This document shows, in pieces, positions 8,853 to 17,435 of a stretch of 64,000 nt of DNA. The stretch spans positions 310,001 through 374,000 of the forward strand of contig CAVSMH010000006.1 in NCBI GenBank assembly GCA_963728965.1, given 5' to 3'. A program made the position numbers and the translations under genes. This DNA comes from DASQZT01 sp963728965 (GTDB lineage Bacteria; Acidobacteriota; Terriglobia; Bryobacterales; Bryobacteraceae). Under the pieces are notes generated by a model. It was not told the origin of the DNA, ran no database searches, and worked only from the letters and a program-made list of their open reading frames with translations. How positions within the stretch are numbered: the stretch's first letter is position 1; each line of letters opens with the position of its first letter.

Positions 8853-9097
8853 CCGGATCTCCTGAACAGGCGTTTGTTCCCTGACAAGAATGCCAGTTCG
8901 ATCCGTACTCGGCAATCTGGGTACGTACTTGGTACTCCGGGGGTGAACCCCGGCCGAAGGCGGGGCGCCTCGTAGGATTCCGCTTACCCGATTCGGTCCC
9001 TTAGTACCAATCCCTAGTCAGAAGCCCGGAAAAACAGTATGCCGCCACCCAAATTCCTCGCCTGCCCACCTAGTACCTCGGTTACTAACCATAGGAC

Positions 9098-9127
9098 TTG
9101 CCGAGACTTGCGGATGCGTATTATAAA
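9098..9127 (+). promoter_or_regulatory. possible promoter for the membrane-anchored coiled-coil protein
   Basis: TTGCCG (9098-9103) and TATAAA (9122-9127) are separated by 18 bases in the most A/T-rich stretch of this intergenic region, immediately before the ATG at 9139. If correct the 5' leader would be very short. Confidence 0.3.
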
Positions 9128-9138
9128 ATAAATCACTA

Positions 9139-9606
9139 ATGGAAAAACCCATGCAATTCGTACCCCGCGCCGCCCTCTTCCTGACGGGCGTGGCTGCGGG
9201 GGCGATCGCTCTTTCTCGGAGGGAAACGAGCGCGGCCCGGTCGGCGGCCAATCAGGACCTGTGCAAGGCTCTGGCCGACATGAAGACGCGGCTGGCAGCC
9301 AGTGAAGCCGCTACCGCCCTGCGGTTGTCCAAAATGGAGCGGCGCCTCGACGACCATGCCGCCAAACTAGCCGAGGTGCCCACCACCGCACAACTTGTAA
9401 CCGCAATGGAGCAATTGCTGACTAAAACCATGGCTTCTCTCGATGAGCGCCTGAGCACCCAGGCGAACTCGATCGAGGTGCTCAAAGCCACGGTTTCGCA
9501 AACCGACAGCTTGCTGGAACGAGTTCTGGAGTCGCTGGATTCCTTGCAGACGTTCACTGATCCATCGGACTTGGGCAAGGATGCCCTCCTCCGGCGACCG
9601 GCATAA
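9139..9606 (+). CDS. hypothetical membrane-anchored coiled-coil protein
   Basis: A 155-residue protein of unknown function. One hydrophobic N-terminal segment (FVPRAALFLTGVAAGAIAL, about residues 7-25) acts as signal anchor, followed by roughly 100 residues of helical, heptad-like sequence (LADMKTRLAASEAATALRL ... LDERLSTQANSIEVLKATV). A second ATG four codons in (9151) is an alternative start. It is followed by an intrinsic terminator, so it is probably a single-gene transcript. Likely periplasm-facing. No catalytic motif is seen. Confidence 0.7.
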   Translation: MEKPMQFVPRAALFLTGVAAGAIALSRRETSAARSAANQDLCKALADMKTRLAASEAATALRLSKMERRLDDHAAKLAEVPTTAQLVTAMEQLLTKTMASLDERLSTQANSIEVLKATVSQTDSLLERVLESLDSLQTFTDPSDLGKDALLRRPA

Positions 9607-9642
9607 ATGAGATCTACCGTCGTCCTTTTCCTTTTCCAAGCG

Positions 9643-9673
9643 GGGTGCCGGAAATCCCGGCACCCTCTTTTTT
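9643..9673 (+). terminator. intrinsic terminator
   Basis: A perfect 9-base stem (GGGTGCCGG at 9643-9651 with CCGGCACCC at 9657-9665), five-base loop, followed by TCTTTTTT. It ends the transcript of the coiled-coil protein gene. It is one of only two hairpins in the window that I found followed by a good T-run. Confidence 0.85.
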
Positions 9674-9746
9674 CCGAGAGTGATCTCGGGTGCAATCGAA
9701 TTTTGGATTCGGCGCAAGAAGGATTATTCTCAAGTAGCTACCGTCC

Positions 9747-9950
9747 ATGGATCTCGCAAAAGTGCTCCAAGAACTGCACGAAGAGCTGGAAAACCTGAAC
9801 GCCGCCATACTGAGCCTGGAGCGTTTGGAAGAGAGTGGCCGCCGCCGCGGCCGTCCGCCGGCCCTGCTGGCGGAACTGAAGGCCGCGGCCCGCCGCACGA
9901 AGCGCAAAAACCCTCCGCGCTTGCCCAACGCCCCCGCCAGTCCCGCCTAG
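9747..9950 (+). CDS. small hypothetical helical protein with basic RRGRPP tail
   Basis: A 67-residue protein beginning MDLAKVLQELHEELENLN, with leucines spaced as in an amphipathic helix up to SLERL, then a basic stretch containing RRRGRPP (an AT-hook-like core) and a Lys/Arg/Pro-rich C-terminus. Short proteins of this design recur in Acidobacteria as hypothetical genes. The similar helix in the ORF at 6951 suggests a paralogue. DNA or RNA contact through the basic tail is an inference only. Confidence 0.65.
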   Translation: MDLAKVLQELHEELENLNAAILSLERLEESGRRRGRPPALLAELKAAARRTKRKNPPRLPNAPASPA

Positions 9951-10036
9951 GCGGGTCGCAGACGCTCGCGTCGGTCGCACCGGGACTCTTCCCCTGGCGC
10001 TCCGCGTCCTCCGTCTGCACGCAAGCCCTGCCGGCC

Positions 10037-10261
10037 TCAGCCGCCCCCCGCCCCACCAGCGGCGGATCCCGAGATCGCCTCCAATAACCGGTCGCTCGCC
10101 TGGCTGATCTCCCGAACCGCCCGGTCGAACGCCTCCTGATTGGCCTTCGAGGGCTTATGGAATCCGCTGACCTTGCGGACGAACTGCAGTGCCGCGCTGT
10201 TCACTTCTTCGGCGGTCGCGGGCTGCCCCGGCCGCCGAAGTACCTTGATACTTCTGCACAT
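10037..10261 (-). CDS. DUF2277 domain protein
   Basis: A 74-residue protein matching the small conserved family DUF2277: it begins MCRSIKVLRR, then EEVNSAALQFVRKVSGFHKP and NQEAFDRAVREI, which are the family's hallmark segments. The function of the family is not established. The protein is full length; the C-terminus ends in a Gly/Ala tail. It lies downstream of the cytochrome c gene on the same strand (46-base gap), possibly co-transcribed. Confidence 0.9.
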   Translation of the reverse strand: MCRSIKVLRRPGQPATAEEVNSAALQFVRKVSGFHKPSKANQEAFDRAVREISQASDRLLEAISGSAAGGAGGG

Positions 10262-10307
10262 CCTGATCTACAGCTTCTCACGCCCGGCTCTGGCGCAACC
10301 CGGCGGG

Positions 10308-10688
10308 TCACTCGCCCGGTTTCGCTTCCGGCGGCGCCGACAATGGCTCAGCCGCCCCGCGATGGCAGGTATAACAGGTCACCTTCACTTTGGAATCGCC
10401 CAGCAGGCTGTTGACGTGCTCGGCCATCGAGATCATCTTGCGCGCGACATCCTTTTTCGGATTCTCATCGCTGGCAAAGTCCCCTTTGATGTGGCAAAAG
10501 TCGCAGCGTACACCCAGCGCGACCGTATACCCGCGCATGATGCCGATCAACTCCTGGCCTTGCACCTTCAGGATCTTCAAATTCTTCGGCGGTTGGGGAG
10601 CCCCCCTGGGTCCTCCGCGCCCGCCTTCCTGCGCCGGCGCCTGGGCGCACAACGCAATCACGAACAATGACGCCACGAGTAAACGCAT
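10308..10688 (-). CDS. small di-haem c-type cytochrome (CytoC_RC-like)
   Basis: Exported electron-transfer protein of 126 residues with a signal peptide (MRLLVASLFVIALCAQAPAQ) and two CxxCH haem-binding motifs (CDFCH at about 62-66, CYTCH at about 104-108). The pattern LGVRCDFCHIKGDFASDENP with a downstream VTCYTCHRG resembles the cytochrome subunit of photosynthetic reaction centres (CytoC_RC), a fold widely reused in Acidobacteria without photosynthesis. CTGGAG lies just before the ATG. The redox partner is unknown. Confidence 0.9.
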   Translation of the reverse strand: MRLLVASLFVIALCAQAPAQEGGRGGPRGAPQPPKNLKILKVQGQELIGIMRGYTVALGVRCDFCHIKGDFASDENPKKDVARKMISMAEHVNSLLGDSKVKVTCYTCHRGAAEPLSAPPEAKPGE

Positions 10689-10777
10689 CTCCAGATCATA
10701 AACCGTCCATTTCCACCGGTCGCCGCTGGTTAAAGAAATTTAACAATCCCCGGCCCGCCACCACGATCCAATCACTC

Positions 10778-11746
10778 ATGGCTGAAACGAAAATCATCGC
10801 GGTCGTCGGCGCCACGGGCGCCCAGGGCGGGGGACTCGTCCGCGCCATCCAGCGCGACCCCCAAGGCACGTTTCGTGCCCGCGCCATCACGCGCGACGTG
10901 AATTCCGCAAAAGCGAAAGAACTGGCCGCCCTCGGCGCGGAGTTGGCCGCGGCCGACCTCGACGAGGTCGAAAGTCTGCGGCGCGCCTTCGCCGGCGCGT
11001 TCGGCGCCTACGGCGTCACCAACTATTGGGAGCATTTCTCGCCGCCCAAAGAAGCGGCGCAGGCAGCCAACCTCGCCCAAGCCGCTCGCGACGCCGGCCT
11101 CCGGCACTTCATCTGGTCCACCCTCGAAGACACCCGCCGCTGGGTGCCGCTCTCCGATGACCGCATGCCCACCCTGATGGGCCGGTACAAGGTGCCCCAC
11201 TTCGACGAAAAAGGCGCCTCGGACCACCTGTTTGCCGACGCCGGCGTTCCCGTCACGCTCCTGCTCACCTCGTTCTACTGGGATAACTTCATCTCGTTCG
11301 GCCTGGGACCCCAACCCGGTCCGGACGGCAAACTCGCCATTACCCTTCCGATGGGCGACCGGAAACTGCCGGGCATCGCCGTCGAAGACATCGGCAAGTG
11401 CGCCTTTGGAATCTTCCGCCAGGGCAGCCAGTGGATCGGCAAGACCGTGGGGATTGCCGGCGAGCATCTCACCGGCGCCCAAATGGCCGACGCCTTCACG
11501 CGCGCGCTCGATCGCGAGGTGACCTGCCACGATGTCTCCCCCGAGGTGTACCGCGGATTCGGTTTCCCCGGTGCCGACGATCTCGGCAATATGTTCCAGT
11601 TCAAGCGCGATTTCAACGACTACTTCTGCGGCGCGCGCGATCCGGCCACCGCGCGCTCGCTGAACCCGGAGCTGCAGACGTTCGACGCATGGCTGGCCGC
11701 CAACAAGCACCGCATCCCGATTGAAAAAGCCATGACTCGGGGCTGA
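10778..11746 (+). CDS. NmrA-like NAD(P)-binding protein
   Basis: A 322-residue short-chain-dehydrogenase-like protein of the NmrA/HSCARG type. The nucleotide-binding motif VVGATGAQGGGLV sits at residues 9-21. Next come RAITRDVNSAKAKELAALGA and HFIWSTLEDTRRW, characteristic of NmrA-like redox sensors or atypical reductases. The catalytic Tyr-x-x-x-Lys of classical SDRs is not evident. I used the ATG at 10778 (MAETKIIAVVGATG); the longer frame upstream has no similarity. It is transcribed divergently from the cytochrome c gene (89-base gap). Confidence 0.85.
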   Translation: MAETKIIAVVGATGAQGGGLVRAIQRDPQGTFRARAITRDVNSAKAKELAALGAELAAADLDEVESLRRAFAGAFGAYGVTNYWEHFSPPKEAAQAANLAQAARDAGLRHFIWSTLEDTRRWVPLSDDRMPTLMGRYKVPHFDEKGASDHLFADAGVPVTLLLTSFYWDNFISFGLGPQPGPDGKLAITLPMGDRKLPGIAVEDIGKCAFGIFRQGSQWIGKTVGIAGEHLTGAQMADAFTRALDREVTCHDVSPEVYRGFGFPGADDLGNMFQFKRDFNDYFCGARDPATARSLNPELQTFDAWLAANKHRIPIEKAMTRG

Positions 11747-11902
11747 TCGCGCGTTAAGCCGCACCGCCCACACCTCGGAAGCAGTGTTCGGCGATCGTGC
11801 GGAGAGGGAGCATCTACCACCCGCGGCGCGACCCGCGATACGATCGGTTTAGATGCTTCCAGCGGGAAAACAGGCCCACGCCGCGGTATTGGAGCCGGAT
11901 CG

Positions 11903-14900
11903 ATGAACGTCACCGGGCTGTTCATCCGCCGGCCCGTGACTACTGCCCTGATCATGGTGGCGATCCTCGCGTTCGGCCTGGTCGCCTACCGCGACCTGGC
12001 CGTCAGCGATCTGCCTAACGTCGATTTCCCCACGATTCAGGTGTCGGCGAGCCTGCCCGGCGCCAGTCCCGAGACGATGGCGGCGGCCGTCGCCACGCCG
12101 CTCGAAAAGACGTTCACCACCATCGCCGGGCTCGATTCCATGACATCGAGCAGTTCCCTCGGATCGACCCAGATCACCCTCCAATTCGATCTCGGCCGCA
12201 ACATCGACTCGGCGGCGCTCGACGTGCAGTCGGCGATCTCCTCCGCCGCCAATCAACTGCCTCCCGACATGCCTTCCCCGCCGACCTTCCGGAAGGTGAA
12301 CCCGGCTGATTCTCCGATCCTCTACCTCGGGCTCACGTCCGCCACGCTGCCGCTGTCGACCGTCGACGAGTACGCCGAGACGCTGCTCGGCCAGCAGATT
12401 TCGATGGTTCAGGGAGTCGCTCAGGTCTCGATCTTCGGATCGATGAAGTACGCCGTTCGCATCCAGTTGAACCCCACGCGCCTCGCCGCGCGCCGCATCG
12501 GCATCGACGAGGTCGCGCAGGCCATCCAGCGCGCCAACGTGAACCTGCCGATGGGCACGCTCTATGGACCGGACAACGCGTTCAACATCCAGTCGAACGG
12601 GCAGCTCACCGATGCGGCGCGGTTTCAACCGCTGATCGTCGCGTACCGCAACGGCGCGCCCGTGCGCCTGCGCGAAGTGGCCACGGTCAGCGACAGCGTC
12701 CAGGATAATCGGCTGGCCGGCTGGATTAACGCCGAACCGGGCATCATCCTCGCCGTGCAGAGACAGCCGGGAACGAACACCATCGCCATCGTGGACGCCG
12801 TGCGCAACCTCCTGCCGCGGTTCCGTACGATCATGCCGCCCGCCATGCACCTCTCGGTCGAGTACGATCGGTCGATCTCGATCCGCGAGTCGGTGGCCGA
12901 TGTCAAGTTCACGCTTTTCCTCGCCGTCTGCCTCGTCGTCCTCGTGATCTTCCTGTTCCTGCGGAACCTCTCGGCTACCGTGATTCCCAGCCTCGCGGTC
13001 CCCATGGCCATCATCGGCACGTTCGCCGTGATGTACCTGCTGGATTACACGGTCGACAATTTGTCCCTGCTCGCGCTGACTCTCTCGGTCGGATTCGTCG
13101 TGGACGACGCGATCGTCATGCTCGAAAACATCGTGCGCCACATGGAGGGGGGCCAAAGCGTCAGGGAGGCGGCGTTCGACGGCTCGCGCCAGATCGGCTT
13201 CACGATCTTCTCGATGACCGTGTCGCTGGCCGCGGTGTTCCTGCCGGTTTTCTTCATGGGCGGCATCATCGGCCGGCTGCTGCACGAGTTTTCGGTGGTG
13301 ATTGTTTCCGCCGTGCTGGTTTCGGGGCTGGTGTCGCTCACCCTCACGCCGATGCTGTGCAGCCGCTACCTGCGCGCCGTGCACGCGAGGGAGCACGGAC
13401 GGTTGTTCCGGGCCATGGAGAACCTGCTCGATGGGGCGCTGCACCGCTACGGCGTCACGCTGCTCTGGGCGCTGCGCCATCGCGTCGTGGTCATGGTCTG
13501 CGGGACGCTGATCCTGGCCGGCACGGCGTGGGAGTTCTGGACCATTCCCAAGGGCTTCCTTCCCGAGGAGGACACCTCGCAGATCGCGGTCTTCTCGGAG
13601 GCGCGGCAGGGCATCTCCTTCGATTCGATGAAAGCGAAACAGGAAGCGCTGAACCGGATCATTCTCGCCGACCGCAACACGCTCCAGTTCTTCTCGCGCA
13701 TTGCCGCCTCCAACAACACCGGCCTCAACAACGGCCGCGCCAGCGTGCACCTGAAGGAGCCTGCCGAACGCGCGTGGACAACCAATCCCGCCTATGAACG
13801 TTTCGTCGCGAAGTACGGCGAGACGCCGGCGCTCGGCGCGCTCGTTCACGGCGTGCGCCCGCTGTTCGAGCATCCCATGTCCATCCCGGAGATCATGGCG
13901 GAACTCAAGCCCAAACTGGACGCCATTCCCGGCCTCCGCGTGTTCCTGCAGAATCCGCCCTCGATCCGGATCGGCGGCCAGCTCACCAAGAGCCAGTACC
14001 AGTTCACCCTGGTAAGCCCCCAATCGGACGATCTCTACCGGTATGCGCAGACCCTCGCCGCGCAGATGGACGACCTGCCGAGCCTCGCCAACGTCGCCAC
14101 TGACCTGCAGATACGGAATCCGCAGGTTAATGTGGCCGTGGACCGCGACAAGGCCGCCGCTCTCGGGGTCACTCCGCAGAGCGTGGAGGAAGCGCTCTAC
14201 AGCGCCTACGGGCAGCGCAAGGTCTCGACCATTTACACGCCCAACGACGAATATTACGTGATCCTCCAGGTGGAGGAGCACTACCAGCGCGATCCCCGAA
14301 TGCTCTCCGAGCTGTACATCCGCTCGTCCGCGGGCCAGCTCGTTCCGCTGAGCGCCGTTTCCCGTTTCGACACCGGGTTCGGGCCGCTGACCGTGAACCA
14401 CACCGGCCAGCTTCCGTCCGTGACCATCTCCTTCGACCTCGCGCCTGGCGCCTCCCTCGGCCAGGCCGTCTCGGAGGTGCAGGGACTGGCGGATTCCACG
14501 CTGCCGATCTCCGTCATCACCAGCTTCCAGGGCAGCGCCCAGGCGTTCCAGGAATCCTTCCGCGGCCTCGGCATGCTGCTCGCCATGGCCGTGCTGGTCA
14601 TCTACCTGGTGCTCGGCGTCCTCTACGAGAGCTTCATTCACCCGATCACGATTCTGACGGGCTTGCCTGCCGCCGCGTTCGGCGGCCTCCTGACCCTCAC
14701 CCTGTTCCACATGCAACTCGACCTCTACGGCTTCGTCGGCCTGATCATGCTGATCGGCATCATCAAAAAGAACGCCATCATGATGGTCGATTTCGCGCTG
14801 GAACTCGAGCGCGCCGGCAACTGCACGGCCACCGAGTCCGCCTACCGCGGGTGCATCGCGCGCTTCCGCCCGATCATGATGACGACCGCGGCTGCGATCA

Positions 14901-15109
14901 TGGGCACCCTGCCCATCGCCATCGGATTCGGCGCCGGGGCCGAATCCCGCCGTCCCCTCGGGCTGTGCGTGGTCGGCGGCCTGGCCTTCGCGCAGTTGGT
15001 GACGCTTTACCTCACACCGGTGTTCTACACCTACATGGATTCCCTCCTGAAGCGGACCAGGAAACGCGAGTCCCCCGTCGAGGTCGGAGCGGGCTTGAGC
15101 GCCGACTGA
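11903..15109 (+). CDS. RND-family multidrug efflux permease (HAE1/MdtBC type)
   Basis: Inner-membrane proton/drug antiporter of 1068 residues, the full length for the family. The N-terminus MNVTGLFIRRPVTTALIMVA is typical. TM4 contains GFVVDDAIVMLENIVRH with the paired Asp of the proton relay, and TM10-11 contain IKKNAIMMVDFALE. Two large periplasmic loops are present. No adaptor or outer-membrane channel gene lies next to it: the upstream gene is NmrA-like and the downstream gene is a convergent GH42-like gene. The partners must be encoded elsewhere, or this is an orphan copy. Substrate unknown. Confidence 0.93.
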   Translation: MNVTGLFIRRPVTTALIMVAILAFGLVAYRDLAVSDLPNVDFPTIQVSASLPGASPETMAAAVATPLEKTFTTIAGLDSMTSSSSLGSTQITLQFDLGRNIDSAALDVQSAISSAANQLPPDMPSPPTFRKVNPADSPILYLGLTSATLPLSTVDEYAETLLGQQISMVQGVAQVSIFGSMKYAVRIQLNPTRLAARRIGIDEVAQAIQRANVNLPMGTLYGPDNAFNIQSNGQLTDAARFQPLIVAYRNGAPVRLREVATVSDSVQDNRLAGWINAEPGIILAVQRQPGTNTIAIVDAVRNLLPRFRTIMPPAMHLSVEYDRSISIRESVADVKFTLFLAVCLVVLVIFLFLRNLSATVIPSLAVPMAIIGTFAVMYLLDYTVDNLSLLALTLSVGFVVDDAIVMLENIVRHMEGGQSVREAAFDGSRQIGFTIFSMTVSLAAVFLPVFFMGGIIGRLLHEFSVVIVSAVLVSGLVSLTLTPMLCSRYLRAVHAREHGRLFRAMENLLDGALHRYGVTLLWALRHRVVVMVCGTLILAGTAWEFWTIPKGFLPEEDTSQIAVFSEARQGISFDSMKAKQEALNRIILADRNTLQFFSRIAASNNTGLNNGRASVHLKEPAERAWTTNPAYERFVAKYGETPALGALVHGVRPLFEHPMSIPEIMAELKPKLDAIPGLRVFLQNPPSIRIGGQLTKSQYQFTLVSPQSDDLYRYAQTLAAQMDDLPSLANVATDLQIRNPQVNVAVDRDKAAALGVTPQSVEEALYSAYGQRKVSTIYTPNDEYYVILQVEEHYQRDPRMLSELYIRSSAGQLVPLSAVSRFDTGFGPLTVNHTGQLPSVTISFDLAPGASLGQAVSEVQGLADSTLPISVITSFQGSAQAFQESFRGLGMLLAMAVLVIYLVLGVLYESFIHPITILTGLPAAAFGGLLTLTLFHMQLDLYGFVGLIMLIGIIKKNAIMMVDFALELERAGNCTATESAYRGCIARFRPIMMTTAAAIMGTLPIAIGFGAGAESRRPLGLCVVGGLAFAQLVTLYLTPVFYTYMDSLLKRTRKRESPVEVGAGLSAD

Positions 15110-15150
15110 CGATCGCCCTGCGTTCACGAGCGTCCGCCCCGCTGCCTGAT

Positions 15151-17409
15151 TCAGGGCTGATCGCGCCGCAGCCGCACTACCCAGACCTCCGCAGGACGGA
15201 GGCTCCGGCTGAAACGCACCACCTCGCCCGAGCGCATCGTCTTCACCGCCCGGCCTTCCACCAGATCGGAGGCGCGATAATCGCCGGCCGGAACCCTCAG
15301 GCTCACGTTGGCCTCGCCCGCCTGTTTGCCGTGATTGAAGATGAACGCGAGCAGGTCCCTGCCCGATTGGAGTTCGCGCACTTCGATGTCTGTTCCGGCC
15401 TCCGGCACCAGCGCCGTCACGCCGGCCCATTCGAGCAACCCCGCGAAGAAACGCTCGGCCGCCGGCGTGGGTGAGCTCTCGTAGGCGGCGCTCAGGTAAG
15501 AGCCCAGCATCAGCGTCTTCCCCTTGCCGTAACGCGATACCACGGCCGCGGCCCCGCCATTGCCGAACCGCGCCACCACCTGCGCCGAATCGCGCAACGG
15601 CTCCAGCGTTTCTTCGTACCACCGGGCCGGCACCTCGTCGCCGGGCTTCATGCCGGGGATTTCCGTGCCGGTCCACCGCAGGCTGGTACGGCCGCGCGCG
15701 CCCACCTGCACCGCCGTTTCCCGGCATCCCATCACTTCGGCAAGGCCCAGCCCCGGAATGCGCTCCGAGGCGTAGCCGTGCTCGTTGCTCCACCCCAGCC
15801 GCGCCTCCGCAATCAGCGTGCCGCCGCCCTCCACGTATCGCTTCAATGGTTCCGCCGACGCCTCCGGCAGCATCAGCGGATACGGCAGAAACACCATCTT
15901 GTAGGGCTTCAGGACCGCTTCGGAAAGTTCGTTGATGTGGACGTAGTCGAGCGGCACGTTGCGCGGGAACAGGGCCCGGTACACGCCCAGCAGGGAATCG
16001 CGCTCGATCCCCGCCACCTCGCCCTGCGGCCCCGCATACGAAGTGGCGCGCTGCCTTCCGCCCACGAAATGCACCAGCGGGTCGTACACGATCGCGGCTT
16101 CCGCCCGGGGCGGCCGCCCGTCCAGAAACAGCGCCTGGTTCCGGTCCACCACGCGGGCGATCTCCCCCGCCGCGCGCGCCCGCTCCGTGATCGTGCCGTC
16201 CAGTTGGATCAGCCCGAAGCCCCCGCTCTCGTAACCCGTGCTCATCGGATACCAGGCGTAGTAGTGGATGCCCTTGGCGCCGCGCGAAAGCGCCGACCAC
16301 GTCCACACCCGCAGGTCGTCCGCCGTCACCGTCGGGCTCACGTTCAACGCAATCGTGCCGAAGCCGCCCTGCAACTCGCCCACATAGAAACCCCGCCGCC
16401 CGTCGGCGAAACCGAATGACCGCGTGAAGTCGAACAGCGCTCCCCGCCACGCCACGTCGCGATCCACAAAGGAAGAATGTTTGGGGTAAAACGACGTGCC
16501 GTAGTAATCCACCTGCTTCGCCATGGTCCAATCGTCGGACTGGCCTTCCCAGTGGTTGGGCGAGCTGAACAGGCCCACACCCGCGGCGTGGCTGGTCACG
16601 ATCTCGCCCGGCGCGGCCTGCTTCACCGCCACGTAGCGGTCGTGCAGGTCGTCGCCCAGTTTATCGGCGATGAAGGTCTTCCAGTCGATGTAATCGGTGT
16701 ACGAAAGGATCGTGCTCATTCGCCCCGGCTCCACTTCCGGCCACGCCGTGTATTGCCGGTACCATGCCGCATCGAGCTTCTCGATGGTGCCGTACTTCTT
16801 CTGGAGCCACCCGCGGAACTTGGCCAGCGTGTTTTTGCAGAAGCAGAATTCCGGGCTCGGTATGTACGTCGGCGTGGCCCAGTTGATCACGTGCGGCTCG
16901 CTCCACAAATCGAAGCCGATGAACGCCGGACTGCGCCGCGCGCGCTCGGCCAGCGCCGTGTAGAACGCCAGGTCGGCCTGGCGCACCCCGGGATGATCCA
17001 TGCAGTAGCCCGGCGATGATTCCGGCACCACCACCGCGCCGTTCGATGAAACGAATAGCGAGTCCGGATACTTCACCCCCACCCACCGCGGCGCCGAATC
17101 CATGTACACCTGAAGGAACACCTTCAGGCCTTCCTCCTGTGCCAGTTCCAGAATCACGTCCAGGTTCTCGAAATGGTATTCGTGTTCGCGCGGCTCCCCC
17201 GTGGCCCAGTCGATCCAGGTGCGCACGGTGTTGAACCCCAGCGCCTTGATCTGCCGGAGATCTCTCCGCCACAGCTCCTTCTTGGCGCGCGCGCCCGATT
17301 CCAGCATGGGCGCCCGTGCCTTGCCGCCCCCGTACCACACCGCCATCGGAAAGTAGTCGGCGGCCAATGCCGGCACACACAGCAACCACGGCAGCAACCT
17401 GCGCATCAT
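15151..17409 (-). CDS. exported GH42-like beta-galactosidase family protein
   Basis: Glycoside hydrolase of 752 residues with a signal peptide (MRRLLPWLLCVPALA). The catalytic TIM barrel follows: VRTWIDWATGEPREHEYHFE, then FDLWSEPHVINW with the acid/base Glu and GFYVGELQGG with the probable nucleophile Glu. A beta-galactosidase trimerisation-like (glutamine-amidotransferase-fold) domain follows at about 440-650, then a C-terminal beta domain. The acid/base Glu is preceded by Ser rather than the Asn usual in clan GH-A, although Trp-Ser-Glu-Pro variants do occur. It starts only 26 bases from the divergent DUF6807 gene, so the two probably share regulation. Confidence 0.88.
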   Translation of the reverse strand: MMRRLLPWLLCVPALAADYFPMAVWYGGGKARAPMLESGARAKKELWRRDLRQIKALGFNTVRTWIDWATGEPREHEYHFENLDVILELAQEEGLKVFLQVYMDSAPRWVGVKYPDSLFVSSNGAVVVPESSPGYCMDHPGVRQADLAFYTALAERARRSPAFIGFDLWSEPHVINWATPTYIPSPEFCFCKNTLAKFRGWLQKKYGTIEKLDAAWYRQYTAWPEVEPGRMSTILSYTDYIDWKTFIADKLGDDLHDRYVAVKQAAPGEIVTSHAAGVGLFSSPNHWEGQSDDWTMAKQVDYYGTSFYPKHSSFVDRDVAWRGALFDFTRSFGFADGRRGFYVGELQGGFGTIALNVSPTVTADDLRVWTWSALSRGAKGIHYYAWYPMSTGYESGGFGLIQLDGTITERARAAGEIARVVDRNQALFLDGRPPRAEAAIVYDPLVHFVGGRQRATSYAGPQGEVAGIERDSLLGVYRALFPRNVPLDYVHINELSEAVLKPYKMVFLPYPLMLPEASAEPLKRYVEGGGTLIAEARLGWSNEHGYASERIPGLGLAEVMGCRETAVQVGARGRTSLRWTGTEIPGMKPGDEVPARWYEETLEPLRDSAQVVARFGNGGAAAVVSRYGKGKTLMLGSYLSAAYESSPTPAAERFFAGLLEWAGVTALVPEAGTDIEVRELQSGRDLLAFIFNHGKQAGEANVSLRVPAGDYRASDLVEGRAVKTMRSGEVVRFSRSLRPAEVWVVRLRRDQP

Positions 17410-17435
17410 GTCACCAGATGTAACATGGTGTATCT

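Noticed and set aside
9951..10036. Possible gene or terminator between the 9747 ORF and DUF2277
   Set aside because: 86 bases of GC-rich sequence between convergent genes, without a clear stem plus T-run or an ORF of support.
11849..16531. A 1560-codon open frame on the minus strand
   Set aside because: It lies antisense to the RND permease and out of frame with the GH42-like gene, both of which have clear family motifs. Its sequence is Arg/His/Gly-rich without any motif, as expected for a shadow frame in GC-rich DNA.
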